This document shows positions 10,748-19,365 of a stretch of 64,000 nucleotides of DNA, in pieces. Every line of letters begins with the position of its first letter. Position 1 is the first letter of the stretch. The notes under the pieces were generated by a model. That model ran no database searches, had not been told where the DNA came from, and was given only the letters and a program-made list of their open reading frames with translations. Origin of the DNA: Gemmatimonadales bacterium (GTDB lineage Bacteria > Gemmatimonadota > Gemmatimonadetes > Gemmatimonadales > GWC2-71-9); the NCBI GenBank assembly GCA_041390145.1, contig JAWKQM010000013.1:1-64000 (forward strand), written 5' to 3'. Position numbers and translations under genes: made by a program.

Positions 10748-13700
10748 ACTGGTTCCGTGGCGGCCTCGCGCGCCAGGGCGTGCCACTCCTGCAGGGAGCA
10801 GACGGTCCGGGCCCGGCTTCGCATCGCGATGACGGCGTCGCAGGCGGCGGAGGCCGCCGAAAGCGTCGTCGTGTAGGGCGTGCGGTGCTGCAGCGCCGCG
10901 CGACGGATGAGGTAGTCGTCCTGCTGGGTCAGCTTGCCCAGCGGCGTGTTGATCAGGAGCTGCACGTCGCCGGAGAGAATCAGGTCGATGGCGTTCGGCC
11001 GCCCTTCGTGCACCTTCAGGACGCGCCCGGCGGGGATGCCGCGGGAGCGGAGATAGCGCCCCGTCCCCTCCGTGGCCACCACCTTGAAGCCCAGCTCGTG
11101 GAACCGTCGGATGATCGGCACCACCGTCTGCTTGTCGTGGTCGTTGACCGTCACGAAGACGGTCCCCTCGAGCGGCAGCGCGCCATCGGCGCTGATCTGC
11201 GCCTTGGCAAAGGCCATCCCGAACGAGTCGGCGATGCCCATCACTTCGCCGGTGGAGCGCATCTCCGGCCCGAGAATCAGGTCCACCCCGGGCAGCTTGT
11301 TGAAGGGGAACACCGCTTCCTTGACCGCCACGTAGGGCTGGAGGACGTCGTCGTGGAGGCCGAGCGACTCGAGCGTCTTGCCCGCCATGACGGCCGCGGC
11401 GAGCGACGCGAGCGGCACGCCGGTGGTCTTCGACACGAACGGTACGGTGCGCGAGCCGCGGGGGTTCACCTCGAGCACGTACACCTGCCCGTGCTTGATG
11501 GCGTACTGCACGTTGATCAGGCCGACCACACCGAGCCGCAGCGCGAACGCCCGGGTGTGCTCGCGCATCTGCTCGACCTGGTCCTCGGTGATCAGATACG
11601 GCGGGAGGACGCAGGCGGAATCGCCGGAGTGGATGCCGGCGTCCTCGATGTGCTGCATGACGCCACCGATAATGCACTGGGTCCCGTCGCAGATGGCGTC
11701 GACGTCGGCCTCGAAGGCGTCCTCGAGGAAGCTGTCGATCAGCACCGGGTGTTCCGGCGTGACCCGGGTCGCCTGCGCGAAGTAGCGCTGCAGGGAGTCG
11801 ACGTCGTAGATGATCTGCATCCCGCGGCCGCCGAGCACATACGAGGGGCGGACGAGAATCGGGTAGCCGATGCGGTCGGCCACCGAGGAGGCCTCCTCCA
11901 CCGACATAGCCGTGCCGCTCGGCGGCTGCGCCACACCGAGCTCTCGGGCCATGGCCTCGAACCGGCCGCGGTCCTCCGCCTCGTCGATGGCATCGGGCGA
12001 GGTGCCGAGGATCCTCACCCCGGCCGCCTCCAGGCCGCGCGCGAGCCGGAGCGGGGTCTGGCCGCCCAGCTGCACCACGACCCCCATCGGCTGCTCGATG
12101 TGAACGATCTCAAGCACGTCCTCGAGTGTGAGCGGCTCAAAATACAATGCGTCGGAGATGTCGAAGTCGGTGGAGACCGTTTCGGGGTTGGAGTTGACCA
12201 TGACCGTCCGGTAGCCAAGCTCGCGGAAGGCAAGCACCGCGCGGACGCAGCAGTAGTCGAACTCAACCCCCTGCCCGATCCGGTTCGGGCCGCTGCCGAG
12301 GATGATCACGGCCGGTCGGCCATCGGGGATCGACTCGTTTTCCTCGTCGTAGGAGGAATAGAGGTAGGGCGTGGCGGACGGGAACTCACCGGCGCAGGTG
12401 TCCACCATCTTGAAGACCGGTCGGATGCCGTGCCCGTGGCGCGCCGCGCGCACCTCCGCCTCCGGCACACCGCGCAGCCGCCCCAACTGGGCGTCGGAGA
12501 ACCCCATTCGCTTCATCGCCCGCAGCGCTTCCGCACCCATCGCGTTCGGGTCGGCCGCCCACGCGGCCTCCGCCTCCACGAGTTCGGCCCATTGGTCGAT
12601 GAACCAGGGGTCGATGCCGGTCCGCTCGGCCACCTCGGCAACCGGCACGCCGCCGGCAAGCGCCCGCTTGATCTGGAAGATTCGCTCCGGCGTCGGGCGC
12701 CGGAGCGCCGCCTTGACCGTGGCGATGTCGGCGTCGTCGAGCCGGTCAGCCGCGGGGGTGGCCCCTTCGACCCAGCCGATCCGGTCGATCTCGAGCCCGC
12801 GAAGCCCCTTCTGGAACGCCTCCTTGAAGGTGCGGCCGATGGACATCACCTCGCCGACCGACTTCATCTGCGTGGTGAGCGTCGCGTCCGCGGTGGGGAA
12901 CTTCTCGAACGCGAACCGCGGCACCTTCACCACCACGTAGTCGAGGACCGGCTCGAAGGAGGCGGGGGTCGTCTTGGTGATGTCGTTCTGGAGCTCGTCG
13001 AGCCGGTACCCCACGGCGAGCTTGGCGCCGATGCGGGCGATCGGGAAACCGGTCGCCTTGGACGCCAGCGCCGACGACCGGGAGACCCGCGGATTCATCT
13101 CGATCACGAGTTGCTCGCCCGTGGCGGGATCGACGGCAAACTGGATGTTGCACCCGCCGGCCGCCACGCCGACCTCGCGGATGATGGCCAGCGCGCTGTC
13201 GCGCATCGTCTGGTACTCCCGGTCGGTCAGCGTCATGGCGGGCGCCACCGTGATCGAGTCGCCGGTGTGGACGCCCATCGGATCGATGTTCTCGATGGCG
13301 CAGACGATCACCACGTTGTCCGCGGCGTCGCGCATGACCTCCAGCTCGAACTCCTTCCAGCCGATGACGCTCTTCTCGATGAGGACCGAGCCAACCGGCG
13401 AGAGTTCCAAACCATGCCCGACCAGCGACTCGAACTCCGCCCGGTTGTACGCGATGCCGCCCCCCGACCCACCCAGCGTGTAGGAGGGGCGCACAATGGC
13501 GGGATAGCCGGTCTCCGCCACCACAGCGAGCGCCTCCTCGAGGTTCCGAATCGTCTGGCCGGACGGCGTCGCCAAGCCGAGGCGCCGCATCGCCTGCGCA
13601 AACTGTTCGCGGTCCTCCGCCAGGCCGATGGCGCGGGCGTCGGCGCCGATCAACTCGACGCCGTACTTCTCGAGCGTCCCGTCGTTGGCCAGGGCCATCG

Positions 13701-13995
13701 CCACGTTGAGCGCCGTCTGCCCGCCCATCGTGGGCAGGAGGGCGTCGGGGCGCTCCCGTTCGATGACCCGCGCCACCCACTCCGGCGTGACCGGTTCCAC
13801 GTAGGTCCGGTCCGCCAGCTCGGGATCGGTCATGATGGTGGCGGGGTTGGAGTTCACCAGGATGACCCGATACCCCTCCTCCTTGAGCGCCCGCACGGCC
13901 TGCGTCCCGGAGTAGTCGAACTCGGCGCCCTGCCCGATGACGATCGGGCCGGAGCCGATCAGGAGAATGGAGGAGATGTCAGTCCGCTTCGGCAT
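10744..13995 (-). CDS. carB: Carbamoyl-phosphate synthase large subunit CarB
   Basis: Makes carbamoyl phosphate from bicarbonate, ammonia (delivered by the CarA glutaminase) and two ATP, feeding arginine and pyrimidine synthesis. 1083 residues, full length, with the duplicated ATP-grasp halves (LLIGSGPIVIGQGAEFDYSG at the N-terminus; IILGSGPNRIGQGVEFDYCC near 550), the oligomerisation segment between them and a C-terminal MGS-like allosteric domain. ATG 13995 is preferred over TTG 14001 because GAAGGAAG lies 6 bases before it. carA is not in the window. The gene overlaps rmd by 17 bases and murB by GTGA. Confidence 0.97.
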   Translation of the reverse strand: MPKRTDISSILLIGSGPIVIGQGAEFDYSGTQAVRALKEEGYRVILVNSNPATIMTDPELADRTYVEPVTPEWVARVIERERPDALLPTMGGQTALNVAMALANDGTLEKYGVELIGADARAIGLAEDREQFAQAMRRLGLATPSGQTIRNLEEALAVVAETGYPAIVRPSYTLGGSGGGIAYNRAEFESLVGHGLELSPVGSVLIEKSVIGWKEFELEVMRDAADNVVIVCAIENIDPMGVHTGDSITVAPAMTLTDREYQTMRDSALAIIREVGVAAGGCNIQFAVDPATGEQLVIEMNPRVSRSSALASKATGFPIARIGAKLAVGYRLDELQNDITKTTPASFEPVLDYVVVKVPRFAFEKFPTADATLTTQMKSVGEVMSIGRTFKEAFQKGLRGLEIDRIGWVEGATPAADRLDDADIATVKAALRRPTPERIFQIKRALAGGVPVAEVAERTGIDPWFIDQWAELVEAEAAWAADPNAMGAEALRAMKRMGFSDAQLGRLRGVPEAEVRAARHGHGIRPVFKMVDTCAGEFPSATPYLYSSYDEENESIPDGRPAVIILGSGPNRIGQGVEFDYCCVRAVLAFRELGYRTVMVNSNPETVSTDFDISDALYFEPLTLEDVLEIVHIEQPMGVVVQLGGQTPLRLARGLEAAGVRILGTSPDAIDEAEDRGRFEAMARELGVAQPPSGTAMSVEEASSVADRIGYPILVRPSYVLGGRGMQIIYDVDSLQRYFAQATRVTPEHPVLIDSFLEDAFEADVDAICDGTQCIIGGVMQHIEDAGIHSGDSACVLPPYLITEDQVEQMREHTRAFALRLGVVGLINVQYAIKHGQVYVLEVNPRGSRTVPFVSKTTGVPLASLAAAVMAGKTLESLGLHDDVLQPYVAVKEAVFPFNKLPGVDLILGPEMRSTGEVMGIADSFGMAFAKAQISADGALPLEGTVFVTVNDHDKQTVVPIIRRFHELGFKVVATEGTGRYLRSRGIPAGRVLKVHEGRPNAIDLILSGDVQLLINTPLGKLTQQDDYLIRRAALQHRTPYTTTLSAASAACDAVIAMRSRARTVCSLQEWHALAREAATEPV

Positions 13996-14932
13996 CAGCA
14001 ACTTCCTTCAGGATCCGGTCGAGTGCGATGGTGGGCTGCCACGCGGTGGCGGCCCGCAGCTTGGTGGCGTCACCCACCAGGTGGAGGATGTCCGCCGCGC
14101 GCATGAGGCCGGGATCGACCTCCGGCACGGCGGCCACCCCGACTTCCGCCGCGAGGCGGGTAAAGAGCTCGTGCAGCGACATGCCTTCGCCCCGGGCCAC
14201 GTTGTAGGCCTGCCCGGGCTCGCCGTGCACCACGAGCGCAAGATAGGCGTTTACCACGTCCTGCACATGGAGGAAATCGCGGACCGGCTCGAGGTTGCCG
14301 GTGCGGACCGCGGTGGCGCCGGATCGCCGCGCCGCCCGCAACCGGGCCGCGAACGCCGGCACCACGAACCGGTCGCTCTGGCCGGCGCCGGTGTGCGGGA
14401 AGGGACGCGCCACGACGACCCGCAGCCCGGTCCGGCGCCAGACCTCGAGCGCCGCGATCTCCGCCCCCGCCTTGCTCGCGGCGTACGGGGAACAGGGCAC
14501 GATCGGGTCGTCTTCCCGCCGCGGCCGGTTCACGCCGCCGCCATACACCTCCGCGCTGGACACGAGCAGGAACAGCGGGTCGGCCTCCCCCCGCTCGCGA
14601 AACCCGCCCAGGACGTCGGCCAGGCGGGCGGTTCCCGAGGCGTTGACCGCCCAGGCGGTGCCGACGTCGCGCCGGGCGTCCGCCCCGGAGGCGATCGCGG
14701 CGAGGTGAATCACGGCGTCGGGGCGCCAGGCCATGGCGGCGTCGACCGACGCGGTATCGAGCAGCTCCAGCGGGATCCGCGCGACGGCCGCGCGTTCGGC
14801 GGCCGCCAACCCCGGGACTTCAAGTGGACCGCCTGGTCGGATGCCCGCCTGCACTTCGTGGCCGGCGGCCAGCAGGGTGCGCACCATGGTGCGCCCCACA
14901 AACCCCTCGGCCCCCGTCACGAAGACCCGCAT
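13979..14932 (-). CDS. rmd: GDP-4-dehydro-6-deoxy-D-mannose reductase (Rmd-like)
   Basis: Extended short-chain dehydrogenase, 317 residues. NAD(P)-binding VTGAEGFVG (residues 5-13), catalytic SSAEVYGG and YAASK (YxxxK), and the segment RPFPHTGAGQSDRFVVPAFA, which resembles the RPFNHxGPGQ signature of GDP-6-deoxy-4-keto-mannose reductases. Lying directly after gmd (TGATG junction), it most likely reduces the Gmd product to GDP-D-rhamnose. The plain alternative is another GDP- or dTDP-hexose epimerase/reductase. ATG 14932 is used; TTG 14935 lies just ahead. Confidence 0.8.
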   Translation of the reverse strand: MRVFVTGAEGFVGRTMVRTLLAAGHEVQAGIRPGGPLEVPGLAAAERAAVARIPLELLDTASVDAAMAWRPDAVIHLAAIASGADARRDVGTAWAVNASGTARLADVLGGFRERGEADPLFLLVSSAEVYGGGVNRPRREDDPIVPCSPYAASKAGAEIAALEVWRRTGLRVVVARPFPHTGAGQSDRFVVPAFAARLRAARRSGATAVRTGNLEPVRDFLHVQDVVNAYLALVVHGEPGQAYNVARGEGMSLHELFTRLAAEVGVAAVPEVDPGLMRAADILHLVGDATKLRAATAWQPTIALDRILKEVADAEAD

Positions 14933-15903
14933 CAACGCCCCTTGAGACGGGCGATGTCGGCGTCCACCATCATCGCGATCAGCTCGGGGAACGCGACCGT
15001 GGGCGTCCAGCCGAGCTTCGCCTTGGCGAGCGACGGATCGGCCAGCAGCAGGTCGACTTCGGCGGGACGGATGAACGCCGGATCGAGCTTCACGTATTGC
15101 TGCCAGTCCAGCCCGGCGTGGCCGAACGCCTGCTCGACGAGGTTCCGCACGCTATGCGTGACGCCGGTGCCGATGACGAAGTCCTGCGGCGTATCGAGCT
15201 GGAGCATGCGCCACATCGCGTCGACGTAGTCGCCCGCAAATCCCCAGTCGCGGTGCGCGTCGAGGTTGCCGAGTCGAAGCTCGGTGGCCATCCCGAGCTT
15301 GATGCGCGCCACCCCGTCGGTGACCTTGCGCGTGACGAACTCGATGCCGCGGCGGGGAGACTCGTGGTTGAAGAGAATGCCGCTCACCGCGTAGAGGTTG
15401 TACGACTCCCGGTAGTTGACCGTGATCCAGTGGCCGTAGGCCTTGGCCACGCCGTAGGGTGAGCGGGGGTAGAAGGTGGTGGACTCCTTCTGCGGGGTCT
15501 CGGTCACCTTGCCGAACATCTCGGAACTCGACGCCTGGTAAAACCGGGCGGAGGGATGCACCAGCCGGATCGCCTCCAGCATGCGTGTCACGCCGAGGGC
15601 GGTGAACTCGCCGGTCAGCACCGGCTGCGACCAGGAGGTCGGCACGTACGACTGCGCGGCCAGGTTGTAGACCTCGTGCGGGGTCGACTGCTGCAGGGCG
15701 ACCGTCAGCGAGTGCTGGTCGAGAAGGTCGGCGGGAAGCAGCGTGATCCGGTCGGCAATATGGTCGATACGCGCCAGCCCGTGGTGGCTGGTCCGCCGCA
15801 CCACACCGAACACCTCGTACCCCTTGTCGAGGAGCAGCTCGGCAAGATAGGACCCGTCCTGCCCCGTGATGCCGGTAATCAGCGCGCGTTTGCGCTCAGT
15901 CAT
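14932..15903 (-). CDS. gmd: GDP-mannose 4,6-dehydratase
   Basis: Converts GDP-mannose to GDP-4-keto-6-deoxymannose, the precursor of GDP-rhamnose, fucose or perosamine in surface glycans. 323 residues with ALITGITGQDGSYLAE at the N-terminus, LAAQSYVPTSW, catalytic SSSEMFG and YGVAK, and HESPRRGIEFVTRK, all diagnostic for Gmd. ATG 15903 is preceded by TTGGAG at a good distance. First gene of the long minus-strand run; the 100-base gap to rpmB must hold its promoter. A TTGACG box exists there on this strand but the -10 that would match is poor. Confidence 0.95.
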   Translation of the reverse strand: MTERKRALITGITGQDGSYLAELLLDKGYEVFGVVRRTSHHGLARIDHIADRITLLPADLLDQHSLTVALQQSTPHEVYNLAAQSYVPTSWSQPVLTGEFTALGVTRMLEAIRLVHPSARFYQASSSEMFGKVTETPQKESTTFYPRSPYGVAKAYGHWITVNYRESYNLYAVSGILFNHESPRRGIEFVTRKVTDGVARIKLGMATELRLGNLDAHRDWGFAGDYVDAMWRMLQLDTPQDFVIGTGVTHSVRNLVEQAFGHAGLDWQQYVKLDPAFIRPAEVDLLLADPSLAKAKLGWTPTVAFPELIAMMVDADIARLKGR

Positions 15904-15922
15904 GGGGGTCTCCAAGGGGTGG

Positions 15923-15951
15923 TTGTGTCGGGGCGGTCACTGGGTTAGATT
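15923..15951 (+). promoter_or_regulatory. Candidate sigma-70-type promoter for rpmB
   Basis: TTGTGT at 15923-15928 and TAGATT at 15946-15951 with a 17-base spacer, 52 bases before the rpmB start in an otherwise gene-free divergent gap. Predicted from sequence only. Confidence 0.5.
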
Positions 15952-16003
15952 TCGCGGTTTCCAGTTGTACCGTCAATGACGTAACTGCTTGAGGGATGGA
16001 CAT

Positions 16004-16195
16004 ATGGCACGGGTATGCACCGTGTGCGGCAAGGGGCCGGTCACCGGCAACAACGTCAGCCACGCCAAGAATCGCACCAACCGCCGCTGGTATCCGAACC
16101 TGCAGACTGTTCGCGTCCTGAAGGACGGCGAGCCGCGGCGTGTCCGCGTCTGCACCCAGTGCATCAAGGGTAACAAGATCGCCAAGGCGGGGTGA
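16004..16195 (+). CDS. rpmB: Ribosomal protein bL28, zinc-binding form
   Basis: 63-residue large-subunit ribosomal protein. The sequence begins MARVCTVCGKGPVTGNNVSH and ends with a second CTQC pair, so this is the C+ form predicted to hold one zinc ion through two CxxC pairs. ATG 16004 is preceded by GAGGGATGG; the frame opens a few codons earlier but those are not family-like. Stands alone on the plus strand between gmd (divergent) and the alpha operon (convergent). Bacteria often carry a zinc-free paralogue for zinc starvation; none is in view. Confidence 0.96.
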   Translation: MARVCTVCGKGPVTGNNVSHAKNRTNRRWYPNLQTVRVLKDGEPRRVRVCTQCIKGNKIAKAG

Positions 16196-16245
16196 ACCTC
16201 GGCGCGCCCTCGCGGGCGGCGCCGTCCGGACCGCCGCAGTGCTGT

Positions 16246-16273
16246 AAAAAAGGGGACCCTCGCGGGTCCCCTT
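16246..16273 (-). terminator. Rho-independent terminator of the alpha ribosomal operon
   Basis: An 8-base perfect stem, GGGGACCC (16252-16259) with GGGTCCCC (16264-16271) and a TCGC loop. On the minus strand it is followed by six T (complement of 16246-16251), the classical intrinsic form, 30 bases past rplQ. It may also stop rpmB transcription from the other side, but without a U-run there. Confidence 0.85.
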
Positions 16274-16302
16274 CGTCGTATCGGAAGCGGGCGATGCCAC
16301 CC

Positions 16303-16659
16303 TTACTCCGCAAGCAACTCGATGCGAGCCACGTCGGCGCCGTCGCCGGGCCGGTGCCCCATCTTGAGGATGCGGGTGTAGCCGCCGGGACGCGCCGCAA
16401 AGCGGGGACCCAGCTCGGAAAAGAGGCGACCGAGGACCTCGCGGTCCTTGATGTTGCGCCCCACAAGCCGGCGCGCGTGCAGGTCGCCGCGGCGGGCCAG
16501 GGTGATGAGCTTCTCGGCAAAGGGCCGGAGCTCCTTGGCCTTGGCTTCCGTCGTGTTGATGCCTTCGTGCTTGAACAGGCTGGTGGCCATGTTGTTCAGG
16601 AGCGCGCGGCGATGGGCGGAGGTCCGGGACAGCTGCCGTCCCTTGGCGCGATGACGCAT
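16303..16659 (-). CDS. rplQ: Ribosomal protein bL17
   Basis: 118-residue large-subunit protein lining the peptide exit region. MRHRAKGRQLSRTSAHRRAL at the N-terminus and the GGYTRILKMGHRPGDGADVA block near the C-terminus are diagnostic. The ATG immediately follows the rpoA stop with no gap, as is usual at the end of the alpha operon, and the operon terminator lies just downstream. Confidence 0.98.
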   Translation of the reverse strand: MRHRAKGRQLSRTSAHRRALLNNMATSLFKHEGINTTEAKAKELRPFAEKLITLARRGDLHARRLVGRNIKDREVLGRLFSELGPRFAARPGGYTRILKMGHRPGDGADVARIELLAE

Positions 16660-17730
16660 TTAGGCGGTCTCCCCGTTGCTGGCGGCGGGGGCAGGCGCGG
16701 CGGCGGGGGCAGGTGCGGCGGCGTCGGCGCTCTTGGCGCGCAGGACACCGGCCACCTCATCGAGCACGTGCCCGAAGGCCAGGCCTTCCTTCTCCAGCAG
16801 TTCAACGATTTCCGACACGGCCTTTTCGCCCACATTCTTGACCTTGAGCAGGTCTTCCTCGGAATAGGCGATCAGGTCCTGCAGGGTGCGGATATTGGAG
16901 TTCTTGAGCGAGTTCAGCGACCGGACCGAGAGGCCGAGGTCGTCGATGGGCCGCGAAAGGCTGTCGCGCAGTCCGCCGCCGAGCTCGGCGACGACCGGCG
17001 CGGGCTCGCGCATGACCGGCACCTTGCCGAAATCGACGAAGTACCGGAAGTGCTCCTGCGCCAGCGCCGCGGCGTAGGCGACGGCGTCTTCGGGCGAGAT
17101 GGTGCCGTTGGTCTCGACGGTGACCGTCAGGCGGTCATAGTCGGTCCGCTGTCCGACGCGGGTTTCCGCCACCGTGAAATTGGCGCGGGTGACCGGGTTG
17201 TAGATCGCGTCGATGCGCACGAGGTCGACCGGCAGGGAGCGGTCGAAGGGGTGGAGCTCCGACTCGACGTAGCCGCGGCCCTTGTTGACATAGAGCTCGG
17301 CGTTCACTTCCCGGTCTTCCTGCACGGTGAAGAGCAGGTGGTCGGGATTGATGACGGTGACCGAGCCGTGGGGCTGGATGTCGCGGGCGTAGACCGGCCC
17401 TGGGCCGTTCTTCTTGATGTGCAGGACGGCTTCATCCACCTCGGGGACCAGCACCAGCGTCAGCCCCTTGAGGCGCTGCACCACCTGGTGGATGTCCTCG
17501 AGGACGCCCTGGACGGTCTGATGCTCATGCACGACGCCGTCGAGCCGGAAGCCCCAGACCGCGGAGCCGCGGAGTGAGGAGAGCAGCATGCGGCGCAGTG
17601 AGTTGCCGAGAGTGTAGCCGAAACCCCGCTCCAGCGGCTGGAGGCGGAACTCGGCGGCGTTCGGGTTGTCCTCGCGGCGGCTCATTTCGAGCAGGTGCGG
17701 GCGGACAAGTCCGGTCAGGTCGATAGTCAT
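16660..17730 (-). CDS. rpoA: DNA-directed RNA polymerase alpha subunit
   Basis: 356 residues. The N-terminal assembly domain carries FGYTLGNSLRRMLLSSL, used for alpha dimerisation and beta/beta' docking; the C-terminal domain contains SVRSLNSLKNSNIRTLQDLI and the helix-hairpin-helix KNVGEKAVSEIVELLEKEGL, which contacts UP elements and activators. After the C-terminal domain there is an Ala/Pro-rich tail of about 30 residues that is not part of the conserved fold. Sits between rpsD and rplQ in the conserved order. Confidence 0.98.
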   Translation of the reverse strand: MTIDLTGLVRPHLLEMSRREDNPNAAEFRLQPLERGFGYTLGNSLRRMLLSSLRGSAVWGFRLDGVVHEHQTVQGVLEDIHQVVQRLKGLTLVLVPEVDEAVLHIKKNGPGPVYARDIQPHGSVTVINPDHLLFTVQEDREVNAELYVNKGRGYVESELHPFDRSLPVDLVRIDAIYNPVTRANFTVAETRVGQRTDYDRLTVTVETNGTISPEDAVAYAAALAQEHFRYFVDFGKVPVMREPAPVVAELGGGLRDSLSRPIDDLGLSVRSLNSLKNSNIRTLQDLIAYSEEDLLKVKNVGEKAVSEIVELLEKEGLAFGHVLDEVAGVLRAKSADAAAPAPAAAPAPAASNGETA

Positions 17731-17745
17731 GGTTCAGGCCACCAC

Positions 17746-18381
17746 TTACTTCGAGTAAAGCTCGACGATGAGCTGTTCCTGCGCGTTGACCGGAATGGCC
17801 TCGCGCGTGGGACGCTCAACGTACCGCCCGGCGGCCTTGTCGCCGTCGACGGAGAGCCAGGATACCGGAGCCCCGCGCGACGCGTATTCCTGCGCCGCCT
17901 TGACCGCCACCATCTCGCGGCTGGTCGGGGCGACCCGGACTTCCTGTCCGGGCATGACGTGATACGACGCGATGTCCACCCGGCGGCCGTTGACTTCGAC
18001 GTGGCCGTGGTTGACGAGCTGGCGCGCCGCCTTGCGGCTCGACGCGAAGCCCATCCGGTAGACGATGTTGTCGAGCCGCGACTCGAGGGCGATGAGCAGG
18101 TTGGTGCCCTTGACGCCCGACTCGCGGGTGACGCTCTCGAACAGGTTGCGGAACTGCCCCTCGGTCAGGCCGTACATCCGCTTGACCTTCTGCTTCTCCC
18201 GGAGCTGCTTCGAGTACTCGGACGGCTTGCGGCCGCGGCCGGTGCCCTGCCCGTGCTGCCCGGGCGCATAGGCCCGGCGCTCCACGGCGCACTTCTCGGT
18301 GAGACAGCGGGTGCCCTTCAGGAAGAGCTTCGTGCCCTCGCGACGGCAAAGCCGGCAGCTGGGTCCAGTGTATCGCGACAT
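17746..18381 (-). CDS. rpsD: Ribosomal protein uS4, zinc-binding form
   Basis: 211-residue small-subunit assembly protein that binds 16S rRNA and often acts as the operon's translational repressor. Starts MSRYTGPSCRLCRREGTKLF; with the following GTRCLTEKC it has the four cysteines of the zinc-containing S4 type. The S4 RNA-binding domain (SRLDNIVYRMGFASSRKAAR, QLVNHGHVEVNGRRV) is intact. ATG 18381 lies 2 bases after rpsK; an upstream in-frame stretch is not conserved. Confidence 0.97.
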   Translation of the reverse strand: MSRYTGPSCRLCRREGTKLFLKGTRCLTEKCAVERRAYAPGQHGQGTGRGRKPSEYSKQLREKQKVKRMYGLTEGQFRNLFESVTRESGVKGTNLLIALESRLDNIVYRMGFASSRKAARQLVNHGHVEVNGRRVDIASYHVMPGQEVRVAPTSREMVAVKAAQEYASRGAPVSWLSVDGDKAAGRYVERPTREAIPVNAQEQLIVELYSK

Positions 18382-18383
18382 GG

Positions 18384-18788
18384 TTAGACCCGCCGCTTCT
18401 TCGGGGGACGGCACCCGTTGTGAGGAATCGGGGTGACATCCCGAATGGACACGACCCGGAGGCCGACCGACGCGAGCGCCTGGATGGCGGACTCACGCCC
18501 GCTGCCGGGGCCCTGCACGCGGACATGGACCCGGCGCACGCCGAGGTTCATGGCTTCGCGACCGGCGCCTTCCGCGGCGACCGTCGCGGCGAACGGCGTG
18601 GACTTCTTGGAGCCCTTGAACCCCGCCTTGCCCGCCGTTCCCCAGGCGAGGGCGTTGCCCTTCATGTCGGTAATGGTGATCAGCACGTTGTTGAAGGTGG
18701 CCGAGATGTGGGCGATGCCCTCGGACTCGACGACCTTCTTGGAACGCTTGGCGCCAGGCGCCTTCGTGGGAGTAGTCGGTGCAGTCAT
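18384..18788 (-). CDS. rpsK: Ribosomal protein uS11
   Basis: 134-residue small-subunit platform protein. Family blocks GIAHISATFNNVLITITD, GNALAWGTAGKAGFKGSKK, RVQGPGSGRESAIQAL and the C-terminal DVTPIPHNGCRPPKKRRV are all present. ATG 18788 lies 2 bases from the rpsM stop. A Thr/Pro/Lys-rich N-terminal extension of about 20 residues precedes the conserved part, as in other high-GC phyla. Confidence 0.98.
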   Translation of the reverse strand: MTAPTTPTKAPGAKRSKKVVESEGIAHISATFNNVLITITDMKGNALAWGTAGKAGFKGSKKSTPFAATVAAEGAGREAMNLGVRRVHVRVQGPGSGRESAIQALASVGLRVVSIRDVTPIPHNGCRPPKKRRV

Positions 18789-18790
18789 GG

Positions 18791-19171
18791 TTACTTCTTC
18801 GTCGCCTTCTTCTTGCCAGCAATGGCCCGCCGGGGACCCTTCTTGGTCCGGGCGTTGGTATGGGTGCGCTGCCCGCGCACCGGAAGGCCCCGGCGGTGCC
18901 GCGACCCGCGATAGCTGCCGATGTCCATGAGCCGCTTGATGTTCATGGCGACTTCCGTCCGGAGGGCGCCTTCGACCTTCAGCGCGCGCTCGATGAACTG
19001 ACGGAGCCGGGCCACCTCGGTGTCCGAAAGATCCCGGACCCGCGTGTCGGCGGGAACGCCGGCCTCGGTGAGGATGCGAACGCTCGTGGGACGACCAACC
19101 CCGAAGATGTACGTCAGGGCAATTTCGACCCGCTTCTCGCGCGGAAGGTCCACGCCTGCAATGCGTGCCAT
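18791..19171 (-). CDS. rpsM: Ribosomal protein uS13
   Basis: 126-residue head protein of the small subunit that contacts P-site tRNA and the intersubunit bridge. MARIAGVDLPREKRVEIALT, YIFGVGRPTSVRIL and GSYRGSRHRRGLPVRGQRT are diagnostic, and the lysine-rich C-terminal tail is present. ATG 19171 follows the rpmJ stop after 2 bases. Confidence 0.98.
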   Translation of the reverse strand: MARIAGVDLPREKRVEIALTYIFGVGRPTSVRILTEAGVPADTRVRDLSDTEVARLRQFIERALKVEGALRTEVAMNIKRLMDIGSYRGSRHRRGLPVRGQRTHTNARTKKGPRRAIAGKKKATKK

Positions 19172-19173
19172 GA

Positions 19174-19290
19174 TCAGCCCTGCCGTTGCTTGTGCTTGGG
19201 GTTGCGCTTGCAAATGATGCGAACAACGCCCTGTCGCTTCACGACTTTGCAGTGTTCGCAGATTGGCTTGACACTCGAACGTACCTTCAC
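19174..19290 (-). CDS. rpmJ: Ribosomal protein bL36, zinc-binding form
   Basis: 38-residue protein, one of the smallest ribosomal proteins. It starts at GTG 19290 (KVRSSVKPICEHCKVV) with GGAGAG just upstream, and carries the Cys-x2-Cys...Cys...His zinc pattern (CEHC, IICKRNPKHKQRQG). First gene of the alpha operon here; infA, map, adk and secY, common upstream neighbours, are not adjacent. Confidence 0.96.
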   Translation of the reverse strand: MKVRSSVKPICEHCKVVKRQGVVRIICKRNPKHKQRQG

Positions 19291-19327
19291 GGAATCTCTC
19301 CAGGACCAGACTTTGAGGTAGCTGAGG

Positions 19328-19356
19328 AATATAGACCGCGCCAGAACCCAACGCAA
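19328..19356 (-). promoter_or_regulatory. Sigma-70-type promoter of the alpha ribosomal operon
   Basis: Reading the minus strand, TTGCGT (19356-19351) and TATATT (19333-19328) are separated by exactly 17 bases, placing the transcription start roughly 30 bases before the rpmJ GTG. Strong match to the consensus for a housekeeping promoter in GC-rich DNA. Confidence 0.7.
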
Positions 19357-19365
19357 GGGAAGCGG

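Noticed and set aside
10780..14106. A very long open frame opposite carB (over 1000 codons), and similar ones opposite secA, the E1/E2 genes and nagZ
   Set aside because: They mirror the codon pattern of the real genes on the other strand, have no domain motifs or start signals, and are expected in DNA this rich in GC.
15946..15990. TTGACG box on the minus strand as the gmd promoter
   Set aside because: The sequence 17-19 bases on (GAAATC/AAATCT) is a poor -10; the plus-strand rpmB promoter in the same gap is much better, so I did not list it as a feature.
16246..16273. Hairpin as an rpmB-only terminator
   Set aside because: The T-run lies on the minus-strand side, so it mainly serves the alpha ribosomal operon.
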